Origin: Narthecium ossifragum
Taxonomy: Eukaryota; Streptophyta; Magnoliopsida; Dioscoreales; Nartheciaceae
Direction: 5' to 3'
Length of the DNA stretch: 64,000 nucleotides
Assembly: GCA_963920575.1 (NCBI GenBank)
Contig: OY986972.1
Location: forward strand, 10,366,010-10,430,009
The translations under genes and the position numbers were made by a program. Numbering within the stretch: position 1 is the first letter of the stretch; each line of letters opens with the position of its first letter. This document shows, piece by piece, positions 31,482-43,935 of the stretch. Below the pieces are notes generated by a model. That model did no database searches and had not been told where the DNA came from. It was given only the letters and a program-made list of their open reading frames with translations.

Positions 31482-33638
31482 TTAACTGTATTGTTTTGTC
31501 TTTGAAATTACTTGACTGTTGTGGCTTCCAACTAAAATTAGGATGATTCCTCCAACCTGGATTATAGGTATTAGAATAAGGGTTGTTCTGAGGTTTGGAA
31601 ACACCATAAGTTGCATTAACATGTTCCTAAACGAAGTCAGGGAAATTGGAAGCCAGATGACAATCAGTAATAAGATGATCAGAACTAAGGCAAAGGGCAC
31701 AGGTCTCAAGAGAAGTATTAGACAGTTGTTGAGCAAGAGTTTGACCTGTTTTCAGCTGGTTTAAATCTTTAGTTAGGAGAGCTACAAGTGTGGAGAGACT
31801 TTGGAATTCAAAAATTTCATGAATTCCTTGAGAATTATGAACAGTGGTAGACTGACTCTTAGAAACTGAGGCATTGTGTTATGAATTTTCAGCAAGGTTG
31901 TCATACATTTCCCAAAGAACGGTCCATGTCTTACTAAGAACAACACCCCCGCAGCAGGCTTTGACCATCGTCCTATAATGACCATTAAGGCCATTATAAT
32001 ACCAATGGGCTAAGTGCCACTCAGGTACCTCATGATGGGGACACTCTCTAAGAAGATCCTTAAATCTTTCCCAAGTTTCATGAAACATCTCATCTTCATT
32101 TTGCTTAAAAGAGATAATCATTTAATGATAATTTTGAGTTTTAATGATAGGGAAATATTTTTTAAGGAAGGCATCCTGGAGTTGATCCCATGTTGAAATT
32201 GAATTTGGAGCTAAGGTTTGAAACCAGTGTTTAGCCTTATCTTTCAAAGAAAAAGGGAAGAGCTTGAGTCTAAAGGCATCATCATTAAAATGCTGAAGTT
32301 TGAACATGGACAAATCATGTTTGTATGTACGGTTTTCTTTACCGCTTTATACCTTGTACAAATCATGAGCATGTTAGCCCCATAGTGAGGGGTAGTGGTG
32401 AACCGGCAGAGTGACGACTCCTGGGATGTGTAGATTGCATGTTGTATTGTTAGCCTTGTTTGCCGGGGTTGTTTTCCGTAATATGTTGTAGTTCTGTGGA
32501 CTGGCTGCAGTTGGTGGGGTTACTACTGCAGCAGTCCCCTGGCCAGTATTATCTGTTCACCATCTCGGGCCGGCAGGGTGCCGAGCCCAGACTGTGTTTA
32601 TTTATCGTCATATGTGTTGCATTCTTATCTGCCTTCTGCAGTATCGCCGTCCTGAGGCTTGGAAGCTCGGATTTAGCTTTAGGACCTAGGCTGGGTAGCT
32701 TGGTTCAAGTTTAAATGGTTATGTTTAGTCGATTTCGATGAGAGGCCTAGATGACTAGAACACTTGTTGATTAATGATTTAGAGGTCATGTCGGCTTCGA
32801 GCCGAGTTCTGAGATGTAGCCGGTGTCCGGTCTTCATGTCTCTTGAGTAGAGGGTGTGCCTACTCAGCGGTGTCATCTTCTCACCTAACAGTGCTGGTTT
32901 CTTGTTTGTGAGATGACAGTTTTGGTTTTCTGTCTCGCTGAGGGTGACCCAGTATGTGACCAGCTCAGTTGGAAAACCCTGACTGAGGCCCCTCAGGGAC
33001 ACGCAGTGGGGTTATGGGGCCCCTGTGTATACCCAGACCTTACTAGAGGGCGGCACTGTTGCATTTCCCTCTTCCTTCTGTGATTCGTAGTGTAGTTTTC
33101 CTGCTGAGCTTAGTTGCTCATTCCTACACGGGCTGCGTTTTGCAGGTGCAGGCGTTAGCTCCTCTTCGGTGGCCCCAACCGAGCAATTGGTTAGCGGTGC
33201 GGCGGCGCCTAACGGAGTTTGAGGAGTGGTGATCTTTTGTCTTCACAACCTTTGTATAGTTAACCTCCTACGAGAGTGTATAAACGTTTGTACCTGACTT
33301 CCCCTCTTCGATGTTTTGTAGACTTGTACCTTTGGATTTCTTAATCTTCAGTTTGAGGTTTCTGTTAATTCTAGAATTGTTAATTGAGGGTGTTTAATGA
33401 ATGCTTAGGGAAACCAGTAGACTAGAGAGAACCCTCATCATATTCTCCACAGTTAGTTAGGTTCCTTTTCGCATCCCCGTCCCGGTTGGGCTTTCGCGGG
33501 TCAGGGCGCGACACATGCCTCAAATGGCCAAGAAATATTTGTAAGTTGTAGTGGTTCTTAAGGTATGTGTATGAAGTCTGTGTGAATTTGGCACACATGG
33601 CATTTTTACCGTAGGTAATAGATTCTTGTGCCATGGGG
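31482..33638 (-). pseudogene. Athila-like gag, element A, split by an LTR fragment
   Basis: Minus frames 33638-33518 (YLKNHYNLQIFLGHLRH), 32313-32122 (LSMFKLQHFNDDAFRLKLFPFSLKDKAKHWF, the retrotransposon gag core), 32121-31879 (ETWERFKDLLRECPHHEVPEWHLAHWYYNGL) and 31740-31482 (CALCLSSDHLITDCHLA, a zinc-knuckle-like end). Stops separate the parts. Joining the sequence at the CATG flanks of the inserted LTR keeps the reading frame, which places the insertion inside the gag coding region. Confidence 0.65.
32320..33513 (+). repeat. chromovirus LTR, 3' part, inserted in gag of element A
   Basis: The right end (…TTTCGCGGGTCAGGGCGCGACA) and the preceding 'ACGGGCTGCGTTTTGCAGGTGCAGG' block match the other chromovirus LTRs (39340, 47701 reversed). 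The left end is not the family's TGTGAGGAC start, so about half of the LTR is missing. It is nevertheless flanked by CATG on both sides (32316-32319 and 33514-33517). Confidence 0.6.
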
Positions 33639-35134
33639 TGTGTTGTCGCAGGCAACCAAAAATAAAACTAGTGCTTTTAAAATAAATGGTGTAGTACGAG
33701 CAGGGATCGTTCACACGAGGAGTGTGTTGCTTTAGTTTTGTGCTTAGTTAACAAAGACGGGGGGTTTGAGTGTAACGAAAACAACTAAGAAATAATTCAA
33801 TATAAAAAAAACGAAGTCAATCAGGAGAGAAAAACTTGGTCTGAGTCAACATCCACCATCGGAATCAAATAACTGATCATTGATGCATGAATATATCAAT
33901 TCACACCTCGAATATTCACCGTTCGAATTAATTTTGAATTTCTCCTCAATCCTCGTTAATTAGAAACAAGCGATCCAATTAATCCTAACTACTAAACAAC
34001 CCCAGACAAGCGCTGAAAGTTTAATCTAGTAGTAGCCTTAAGAATTAGAGGGATCGATGGAGCTAAATAACATAAACACAAGCGATTGCATTTAATTTAG
34101 TCGAATATTTTTCTTAAGATCTAATAATCTCTGAAACGCAGTAAATCAATAAATCTTAGTTGCTTCGCAGATTAGAGGGATCAAATAATTATGGATTTGA
34201 TATCCAACCTAACAGTAGATTGCAACGAATAATAAACTAGTAGGCCTCCTAGCAATTAAACAAGACAATCATGAATATAATTACAGAAGACCATTTAATA
34301 TTCAAGGCATAAATTGAACATTAAAAACAAATCAAATCTCATAGTTTTATTAATTCCGAGATTTTCGTTTCCATCGACCAAGACTCAAAGTTTAGGCATG
34401 CATAACCGTGAATAAAATCAAAGGAAAGTTAAAGAGAAAGGTACAATAGAGAACTTATATGAGAGAGAGGAGAACCACAGATTAACGTGAGAGAGATGTA
34501 TGTATCTCCAAGCGGCTGTTTCTTATTCCTTTCTTTCCTATTGCTCTCACATTGGCCTACCAAGTCTCCCAGCCACTTTCCAAAAGTATTCACACTTTTC
34601 TCTCTTAACCACATGCAAATCTAACTAATAAAGGAAAGATTATTATCAAATAAAGTCCTACTATAACTAGGAAAGGTGGTGGTTCCAGCTGGGATTCTCG
34701 TGCCCCAGATCTTGGCTATTCTAGAAATAAACCGCGTCCAAACCCATACTAGAATTCCAGGTTCAGGAACGTCTCAGATCATCAGTAGTGTAGGTGCAAC
34801 AACTTCTTCTATTTTTCTGTCTTTATGTAGCAACTTCTTCTATTTTTCTGTCTTTATGCAGCTAGAATCTCTCAAAACTCAAAACATGAAAGTTGTAGAG
34901 CTCTTTCTTTCCATTCCATAGCATCTTGAACCATTATAGTTGAAACTCGGATGAAGGCGTTATTGTCAGATTATTAACTGCTGTCCAGAATTCCCAATCA
35001 GCTTTGTTTTGCACTTAAAACCACCAGCTGCATTCTAAATCTAAATATAAGAATAATGAGTAAATTTAGTCGCAAAATAAGTATAGAAGAATAAGCATTA
35101 AGGGAGAAAAATATGGCGTTTTGCATTCTCATCA
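33639..35134 (-). repeat. 3' LTR of Athila element B
   Basis: 1496 bp, TGTGTTGTCGCAGGC outer end and (minus) TGATGAGAATGC inner end, colinear with the LTRs at 21231 and 24085. Internal 31-bp tandem duplication at 34801-34862. The bases outside are TGGGG (33634-33638). Fewer GATCGATC motifs remain than in its relatives. Confidence 0.7.
34801..34862 (+). repeat. 31-bp tandem duplication
   Basis: Two adjacent copies of AACTTCTTCTATTTTTCTGT plus CTTTATG(T/C)AGC, one mismatch. Confidence 0.8.
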
Positions 35135-35170
35135 AATTCCACACACTTAACTTTTGCTCGTCCTCGGGCA
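35135..35170 (-). other. polypurine tract of element B
   Basis: Minus strand CGAGCAAAAGTTAAG then TGTGTGGAATT, then the LTR start TGATGAGAATGC. Homologous to the tract at 25725 with one purine lost to pyrimidine (GTGTGTGG rather than GTGTGGGG). Confidence 0.65.
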
Positions 35171-35591
35171 AAATTCAAATTCAGTTGACCACAAAGATCA
35201 AGGTTGCAACTCCATTAACAAAGAACAATTAAACTCTTCAAAACTCATAACACATCATGAACAAACACTCATGTACAACTTAAAATTGATTTGTAAGCAT
35301 TTTGACTTGAAGACGGAGCAAACTCAATAAGTAGACCATCAAGGAAATTAATACTCAACTCTCATGTGTTTGAAGGGTATGTCTTTCACTCAATTTCATT
35401 CCAAAGAAAATGATTTACCATAGGCTTGCTTATCTTCTCATTCTCCATCACTGGGATGACATGCATAACACGGATCATAAGAGCTTCCAAAGGTCGTAAC
35501 GGGGTTTAGGATCAAGGTGAGAAATATTTGGGAATGTAGCTCAAAAGCCAACAGAACTAATGGAGCAAAAATGCATCAATAAGACATGTAT

Positions 35592-38500
35592 TGTTAGGAC
35601 GCGTTCCTCTAACCTGGCTCAACCGCGTAGGTCGAGGGCCATTTTCCTGTTGGTTTGGTTCCGCGTCGGGTGCGATCGAGCGATCGTATTGGCATTTTGG
35701 ACCCCAAGGGCAATTTGGTAAATTGCGCTCTGGCGGTCGATTTTACACCCGCGTTATGCACATATTTTTTTGGATTGATGAATGTTATTGATTAGAACCT
35801 TAGGGGTGCTTCCGATCGGAAGATCGGTGCTCGATCGGGAAAGGTCGAACTGGACAACCGAGATCAGTTTGGATCTCTAGAGATACCCTTCCCTTTCTCT
35901 CTCTTTCCTTTTCTTCTCTTTCTCTCCTACTCTCTCCCCCTTGGCTGCCGGCTGGACCTTGGGGCTGCGGATTTTCGGCGTGGATCCACAAGGATCAGAG
36001 TGGAGGATCTCGTAGATTGCCTGCTTGTCTTTACATGTAGGTGTTTCTACCCGCTTCTGATGAACTGGTAACCCTAGGATCGATTGTTTGTGGTTTTGGT
36101 GTGTTTAAGTTTCTTAGAATGCTTTCAAATCATGTATTCTAGTTCATTTCCATGTGTTCCATGTTTCTATTGAACCATTTTCGTATTTCTTCGAACGTTT
36201 TTCGTATTTTTGTCGGTTTCCGGATTAGATCGGTTCAGATATGATATTTCATGATTGGAATTTGGATTTTATTGCACGAATGAATTCTCCACCATAAAAT
36301 CTGCCTTCCCTCAAAGTTTGAATGAATTTCATCGCCGTTTGATAGATCGAATCCATGTAATCGAGTTTTCGTCTGTTTTGTCGGCTTTTATGCAATTTGT
36401 CTAAAATCTAAGGATTTGATCATCCAAAGTTTGATTTCTTGGTTTTGTTAGATTCCCCACACCTAATTGCACATCCCCTCCAAGTTTCGTTTTAATCCAA
36501 CGAGTTTTGATAGTTCAAATTCAAGAAATTGGATTCGCAACACTATTCATAAGTGCTGTCGGCATGAAGAAGGATCGATTTTCATAGGCATGAACCTCGA
36601 TTTTCTTGTTGCCAAGTAGGCTGCCGACTAGGAAATATCAATCTTCTTGGAAAGAAGATCGATCATTCGTAAGTCAGCGTTCTATCTCTTCTGAAGGAGA
36701 TCGATCTTTTGCGTAAGAAGATCGATCATTCGTAAGTCACGTTTTGGGAAGATCGATCTTCTTGGATGAGAATATTGATCTCTCATGTTCCAGACATAAC
36801 ACCCACTTTGGGAAGATCGATCTTCTTGGATGAGAAGATTGATCTCTTTTGTTTCAGAAAGAAAACCCTTCGTGGAGGATCGACATGAAGATCGATCACT
36901 TGTTTGATGATGGTTGGCTTCGGAGAGAAGATCGATCTTCACAGGGTGTGAAGATCGATTGATATGAGCGGTCTACTCGTAATCCTCTCGTATCAGGTCT
37001 CTACTGCTCCAATCGATCAGAATCGGCCTGATCGGACTTGATTTGAGTCCAATTGGCTAAAACTGACCAGCTGGATCGAATCTGGCTCAAGCTGGTTCAG
37101 ATCTGGCTGAGCCTGACTGGATAAGACTTGACTGGGTCAAGTCTGATTGGTTGATTGGCTCAAGGAATTGAATCTGGCTCGGATTGGGCTAAGTGGGTTG
37201 GCTGAATCGGCTAGGATTGGGTGAAGTTGCTGAGTCAATTTGGTCAAGGCTGGCTGAGAAGATCCGACGGCTGAGGAGTCACCGGAGTGGATCGTCGGCG
37301 TAGAGGCGGCGGCGGCGGTCGGGATAGTGGCAGGAAGGGTCGCGGGGTGTTGGGGAAGAGCTCCAACGGAGTGGATTTTCCGGTAGCTTTCTGGATCGCC
37401 GGGATCTGGAGGTCGACGGCGTGGGTTTGGGTTCATCGGCGTCGGGGACGACGGGGAGCTCGACAGGAGGCTTGGGACATCGGAAAGATGGTCGGGAAAG
37501 GGTCATGGAGAGACGAGGAAGGGTTTAGGATGGTTTAGGGGTGATATCTGGGACGGACGTGGTTGATGGTGGGGAGGACGAAGGTCGGGTTGGCCGGGGA
37601 AGGCGCCGGAGACGGTGAAGGAGGCGGTAAAGGTGCTGTCCGGGGTCGTGGAGTCTTGGGGAAGTGGTTGGTGACCTTGGTTGGCGATGGGGACGGCCGA
37701 AGAAGGCTGAGGGAAGGACAGCCGGCGGTAGGGTTGTAGCACGCGGAAGAGAAGAGAGGAAGAAGATGGCGATGACGTAGCAGAAGGATGCTGATGTGGC
37801 GCTGACGTGGCGATGACGTGGAGGTGAGCGAAAGTGGCGGGGAGAGAGAAATACCGGTGGAGGTGATTCCGGCTACGGATAAGATGACCGACGGGGAAGA
37901 AGGTGGATATCTGGTGGAATCTACATTACTTCTACTCCTATGATATTCTACTCCTAAGATATTCTATCAAATATTCACTATCATTCATCTAATGCCTTCC
38001 CTAATACAAACTACTAAGGTCCTTTTATATAGACCTTGACAGAGTCCTAATCCAACTAGAAAATCCCCTTACTTAATTAGCAAGTAATAAGAGTTTCTGA
38101 CTCAACTCAACTTCCTAACTCAAATGGACTCTTAATTAATTCCTAACAATCAAATATCAACTAGGACTCAAATAAATATAAAAGACTATGATAAATACTA
38201 ATTAAATACTCTAGTTTAAACTAGCGAAGTCCAAGTCAAACTAGGAAAGAGGCTGAACCAGCTTGGTTCCTCTTCTGGGTTCGGTACAAGTTGGTTGAGT
38301 CGGATCGACTCGTATCATCGATATCTTGTTTGTTGCTAACATATTTTGATCCGATTTCGTCGTTCTTGATTCCCTTTTGACCCGATAATCTTGCGTGGCT
38401 TTCCCGATGATAGCTAGTGAGTAATGCAATATTTTAATCGTGATTTTGATGGATTTATCTTCGGATTATACCGTGGTTTGGGCTTTGGATCGGGTTTCCG

Positions 38501-39693
38501 ACGTTTAGGGGATTGAAGAGGTTTCCCGAAAAGCATGCTATATATATGTATGTATAGTAACTGAGTGAGTCATGCCTATCGGGAATGTGTGGAATAAGTG
38601 GGCCGAAGGTCTGCCCTACTGCTTTAATATAGCCTAACTGTTTGCCGGCGTGCGTCGGGGGCGTAGCATAGAATGATTGAATGATTGATGTCATTGTATA
38701 CTTGTTTGGGAGTGTTATCATTGTATTTGTAGATCAGTTATCTACGGGATAACTGTGGAAGCTTAGCATGTCAGGTGTCGGAGTGTACTGAAGGCTATTG
38801 TATAACAGCATTGCCGATTGTTGTTTAAGAATTTGGTTGGATTCTTTATACTGTAGCTTAACTGTTGAACTCTAATGTTGTTATGGCATATAGTGACATC
38901 TAGGTTAGGCATGGGCAATGGGTTACTCAACGATCCGAGGCTCTCGGGTAGCTCGGATCTAGCTCTAGGACTGAGGATGGGTAGCAAGGTCTAGGGTGTG
39001 ATTGTTCGAAGTTGGAATCTTTGTATTCTTGAGGTTGGTCTCTAGCTGGCTATAATGATTTCTGATTGAGTTGTAGAGGTCGCCCAGGGATCCAGTTTCA
39101 GTACCTTTGTGAGGGGAAGTTACGTGCCACCCTGTATGCTTGCCCCTTTGCTTCAGTGTTTGGTTGTAGAGAGAGGGGTGACTATTGACAGTACAGGTCA
39201 CAGAGCACGCACCTTGGGGTAGGCAGTGGACGTGACATGAGTTTCCCCTAGAGATGAGACGGAAACCTGGGACTTTGTAGTTCCCTTTCATTCTATGTTG
39301 CATAGAGTAGAACCCTACTGAGGTTTGTTGCTCCCTCCTACCCGGGCTGCGTTTTGCAGGTGCAGGAGCCAGCTCATCCTCTGTAGTTCCAGCTGGACCA
39401 ACTTTTGTCGGCGCGATGACTTCTGGAGGCACTTGAGGTTCCTATGGGTTACCTGTTTTACTTTTGATAGTTTTGCACTTGACGAATTTTGTTAAGAATA
39501 TGTATTTGATGTCTAATAGTACCACTTGATGTTAGCTTAATAAAATCTTATTTCTTCAACCTTGTAGTGTAGATTGTTAGAATTGTTCAAATTATCTCTG
39601 TTTTCCGCATTGTATCGCGCCAGATTGGATGTGAATTGTAGTAGAAACCCTCACGCCCCGGACCGGATGGGTTTTCGGGGTCGGGGTGTGACA
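35592..39693 (+). repeat. chromovirus solo LTR with TGTAT target duplication
   Basis: 4102 bp, from TGTTAGGACGCGTTCC to GGGGTCGGGGTGTGACA. The five bases on each side are TGTAT (35587-35591 and 39694-39698), a perfect target duplication that shows the full element inserted here and later collapsed to one LTR. Inside: the conserved AATTT/AAATT palindrome at about 35711, a GATCGATCTTC cluster (36560-36960), degenerate CTGGCT(C/G)A iterations (37040-37240), a GC-rich part (37250-37860) with open frames on both strands but no known protein, and the conserved GGGCTGCGTTTTGCAGGTGC block near 39345. Confidence 0.85.
36740..36960. repeat. tandem GAAGATCGATCTTC units inside the chromovirus LTR
   Basis: A unit of about 63 bp starting TTTGGGAAGATCGATCTTCTT and continuing GGATGAGAA(T/G)ATTGATCTCT is present at 36742 and 36806. 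Further GATCGATC copies occur to 36960. Confidence 0.65.
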
Positions 39694-40049
39694 TGTATAA
39701 CCAATCACTCCGTTCAACAGCTTCTTCAATTTGGCCCCAAAATACTCAAACCATGTAACATTCCTGCATTGACAAAGAGATTGTTCAAAGGAATACTTTT
39801 TAATTGCAGCAGGGAACAATCTTTTGCAAAAACTTCCACCTTTGTAGAAATCATACATAAACGTACCCTTTCTTGGTGTATTAGGAAGATCATTAACACA
39901 TTTTGTAACATAAGAAACAATTTCCTCCATTTTTTTCTTCTTCTTTTCTTTCTTTTCCTTTTCTGATTTTTTTTGAGACAGTAGAACTCACGAATTGTGA
40001 ATGAAAACATGTTCCATGTTCGAATTTTCCAATCACAGCTATACCATAA
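39694..40049 (-). pseudogene. unidentified coding-like fragment in the 3' part of element B
   Basis: The minus frame from 39930 reads MEEIVSYVTKCVNDLPNTPRKGTFMYDFYKGGSFCKRLFPAAIKKYSF...CRNVTWFEYFGAKLKKLLNGVIGYT, with coding-like composition up to the LTR boundary at 39694; beyond it the frame is LTR sequence. In element B the next block is 35591 downward, where stops appear within about 12 codons. It lies between integrase and the 3' LTR, the place where Athila elements may keep an extra ORF. No family recognised. Confidence 0.35.
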
Positions 40050-43026
40050 TGTGAGGACTTGTTCCTCTGACCCGGTCCGACCACGTTAGGTCAAGGGTCT
40101 GGCTTGGTGGGTTTGGCTCGGTTGGCCTTACTTTGCGATCGGTTGATCACATCGCTGTTTTTGAACCCCAAGGGCAATTTGGTAAATTGAGCCTTGGCCG
40201 TCAGTTTCACACCCGCGTAGTGCACACATAGCCTTGATTGATTTACGTGATTGAATAGATCTAGTAGGACCGTTCGCGATCGTCAGATCCGGATGAGATT
40301 GCGATGAGATCATAATTTGGGGTCAAATCGGATTCAGTCCGATCAGTTGGCTCGTCTGAACCGGCTAAGCCACTTAAGTGGCTTAACCCTCTTCCCCTTT
40401 TCTCTTTCCTTTTTTTCCCCCTTTCTCTTCCCCTGCTTCTTTCCTCCACCCGATTCCCTTTCCCTTCTTTCCTTTCATCCCGTCGCGAGTGAGACGGCGA
40501 GAGAGAGTGCTCCGACGATCTGGAGGCAGCGACGGCGAGGGCCTCTTATTTCTTCCTTCCCTTCATTTTTCTGCGGCGACTCTTCACCCTCTTTTACTTC
40601 TTCTTCGATGACGGCAGCGGGTGTGGGAGTTCCCGGCGGCTCTTCGGCGAACTGGAGACAGCGACGATGAGGAAGGGAGGAGGATTAGGCGAGGTTAATG
40701 GTGGAATTAGCGTTTAAGGCAGGTTTCTACGTCTAAACCGTTGTTTAGGGTTTATCTAGGGTTTGGTTTGTTTGTTTGTTGATTTCTGTGTGTTAGAGAT
40801 TTCCTCTTGGCATGCTTAACATCTTATTTAGTTTCCATATGGTTTTTAGTTGGATTTAAACCGGATATATACATGTTTTTCCCGGATTTTCATCGATGCT
40901 CTGTTCTTAGATGAACTGTCGAGTTCATGCTCGAGTTCTGAGCTGTGTGAGCATGACCTCGTGTAACTTTCAAGATGAAAGTTGTAGATCATCGAATCTA
41001 CTTTCAATTTCCGCTGGTTTCATGATTTTTGGATTTATATACGATGTTTGGCGAATTGTTTCCTAAACTATTGAGAAACAGAAATGAGGAAAAAGATTAG
41101 TAAATTTTGTAGAAATTAGACATCAATTAGATCCAATACTTGGTCTGCATGTCCTTAACGTGCTGAGATACATCTACACAAGTTTAATTTGAAATTTGTT
41201 AAGATTTTACCGCCTCTAACTAGGGTTTACTGTAGCAATTCAGAATTTAGCCTTTTAGTGGATTTTCGATATTTTACCCTCTTTAACCCTTCGAGATACA
41301 TGCAGTTGGTACTCCTTGAATTGGTTAGGACTATCATGATTAGTTGGTTGAAATTCGATGGCTAATTGCACGGTTTATCAGCTTATTTTCTTAGTTGCTA
41401 ACTTTCCCTTAATTAGTCTTTATGTTTTGTGAATCACGTATGGTTATGTATTTGAATCCCACATGCTTAATTCACCCAATACCCTTAATTGATGTTTTTA
41501 GTAATATCTAGGATTTACAAGCTAGAGTTGATAGGTTTTGGGTGTTTGAACCCTTGATATCGGTTTGCCGGTTTAACTAGTAGCTTACTTGTCCAATTAG
41601 CATTAAATTGACCATCATGCCTATCATCTATATGAGTTTGTATTTTCTCTAATGAGCGTGTATTTCGTCGTCAATTTAGCTTACTTAAAATTATAGTATG
41701 TTATCTATATGTATATATATGTAGGTCCTATGCGTGGCCCAGCCCTACGTGAGGCTTGTGGTTGAACCAAGGGAGTCATGCCCTTTGGGATGTTTAGATA
41801 ATTAAATGGGCTGAAGGTGTGCCCTTGTTTGTTGAAGGATATTATGCATGATTTGGATAATTATACATGTAGAGTGTATGTCTAAGTGATGGATGTCTTG
41901 AAGTATCTGTGGTGGCCTTATGCATAAATGGTTATTCCTTTATCTTGTTAGCTTGTTATCTCATTATGCTGGATGATTGTTTGATGATATGGCATGTAGA
42001 GACACCTAGGCCTAGTTGTTTGAATAAGCTCATGCATGATGCTTGCATTAGAGGCATTTAGGCTAGGTTGTAGGCGATGGATTCGATCGTCTATTCGGGG
42101 TTCTTGGGTAGTCCGGATCTAGCCCTAGAACCGGGGTTTGGTTAATTGAGAATTAGGACATGATTGTCATCGAATGATCATATTTTCTAACATTTGAGGT
42201 TATTGTTATAGTCGACTATGCATTATTCTTATATTTGAAGTGTAGAGGTCGTGTCGGGTCTCCAAGGCCAAGTGCTAAGAATGGATGTCGATGTCCATGA
42301 CTTGTGTGTCCCGTGAGAGATGGTATGACATGGCAGGGTGGTACCTGGACAAGAGCATGCAGTCTTTGTTTCCTCTTGTTTGTTCTTTGGTGAGGGTGAG
42401 CCCTGGACAGGAGCCCTCGGGAATCGACGGGGTTTGGACCCCTTGGCATATCTTAGACTTAGGTGGAGAACGACACAGTTACAGTTTCCCTTCCTTTCTG
42501 TGCGACATAGAGTAGAACGCTACTGGGCATTGTTGCTCACCCTACCTAGGTTGCATCGGTGATGCATGTCGATGCAGTTCCTTCTTCCAGGTGTTCTTTT
42601 AGAAGATGGCGCGACATGTCGAGCTGATTGAGAACATGGAGCTTCGAGGAGTTTTACACAGTTTTGTTATAGTTTATATTATGATGTATAAATCGAGGTA
42701 TAACATGATGTATTCGAGGACATAATTATATGATCATTAATTAAGTTGTATTTGAGAAATGTTGTAATATTCTTTATTGTAGACATTTGAGAAATGTAAT
42801 AATTAGTTATTTACAATGGTGCCATTGCTCAAGTTGAAATCGTAAAATGTACAGGTTTCTTGTGCTATAATTATAAAGGGGATTCTGCCAAATTTTTTTT
42901 ATGAACTTGAGGATTAAATTGTTTAAATTCATAGCAGTTATAAACTTGTGCGCCAATTGATGATATAAACAGGTTTAGGTGGCTCACGCCTCGATCAGGA
43001 TGGGTTTTCTGGGTCGGGGTGTGACA
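40050..43026 (+). repeat. chromovirus solo LTR (target duplication not clear)
   Basis: 2977 bp, TGTGAGGACTTGTTCC to CTGGGTCGGGGTGTGACA, same family as 35592-39693. Flanks CATAA and CAAAC match at three of five positions only. Conserved palindrome at about 40173 and an ACACCCGCGT block follow the start. CT-rich 40381-40480 and the GGTTGCATCGGTGATGC block near 42550 replace the usual GGCTGCGTTTTGCAGG. Open frames inside are short and unrecognised. Confidence 0.75.
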
Positions 43027-43935
43027 CAAACACCCCCACAATTACAACTTGCACACCCATACATATTATAATGATGCACAATGCTCCACTAGTTCTATGG
43101 CTTGGGTAACGACATTGTTTTTCAGATTTAAAGCTTGTAATATGGGTTAACAATGAAGTCAATACAGCTCAAAGGGGTTCAACAAAAGGCAAAATTATTT
43201 GCAAGGTAGGCTATTTGGCTTATGTGGCTTATAACAAAGAGGGCCTTAATCATGTTCATGTATGCATGTGCCAATGTGACCTCGAATCATGTTTATGTAT
43301 GCATGTGTCATTGTATGCCTTACTCAGAAATTCATATCTCTCATGAAAGAAAATAGTGAGACTGATATGAATGTGTCAGTCTAAAGGCTCAAAATCTCAC
43401 CAGCTTTTGTCTACTAAATTTAGTCACTACCATCTCAAGGAAAATAACTCAACTAATTAATTCTAAGTTGCAAGATTACTCATTCAATCATATTATGAAT
43501 ATGTCAACCTTAATTGACTCTTGCTCATGACAAATGCAACCTAGATCTCCTCCTCCACACTTGAAACTTACATTGTTCTCAATGTAAGGTGAAATGCAAA
43601 GAAAAGGCAAAAATAACCAACATGTAAATACGAGAAATAAAAAGAGAAATGAACGAACTCCCCTTGGGTTGCCTCTCAAGCAGCGCCTTTGTTTATTGTC
43701 ATTGGCTCGACTCTATGCTTTCTCCTTCCCTCAATATAAATCGGATCCTCTAGGTTCAATTGTGCCATATTCTCTACTTGGAATCCTTCATAGAAAGGTT
43801 TAAATCTATGACTATTCACCTTGAACGTGTTGGAGGTTGCTAAACTTTGAATCTCAACTGCACCATGAGAAAAAAAATATTAGTAACAATAAAAGGTCCA
43901 ATCCGAAGAGAATGCAACTTACCTGGAAACAAACG
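43027..43935. other. non-coding DNA of element B between integrase and 3' LTR
   Basis: AT-rich. Near 43555-43590 the plus strand reads CCTCCTCCACACTTGAAACT then TACATTGTTCTCAATGT, the reverse of the conserved ACATTGAGGACAATGT...GTGTGGGGGAGG block seen downstream of Athila pol genes. The GGTTGCCTCTCAAGCAGCGCC block near 43669 matches the GGTTGCCTCCCAACAAGTG block at 28960 of element A. Confidence 0.5.

Larger units (their letters stand above)
25866..33638 (-). mobile_element. Athila-like element A, deleted and interrupted
   Basis: On the minus strand: gag (33638-31482, split by an LTR fragment), then RT from its YRKLN block, RNase H, integrase, an extra ORF (28359-27808), 3' non-coding DNA, a poly-G polypurine tract and the first about 410 bp of the 3' LTR. 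Protease and the N-terminal RT are missing by internal deletion near 31445-31480. The left end is fused to another Athila-type LTR element at about 25865. The right end is where element B inserted in gag (33639). Confidence 0.7.

Noticed and set aside
37137..37742. Possible gene inside the 35592-39693 LTR
   Set aside because: The frames are GC-rich shadows in both strands, interrupted and without a recognisable domain, and the region lies within LTR boundaries fixed by the TGTAT duplication.
39592..40084. Envelope-like protein of element B
   Set aside because: No signal peptide, membrane helix or cleavage site is visible in the fragment, and the frame continues into LTR sequence; kept only as an unidentified fragment.
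40050..43026. Perfect target duplication for this solo LTR
   Set aside because: CATAA and CAAAC agree at only three of five positions, so a target duplication cannot be claimed.
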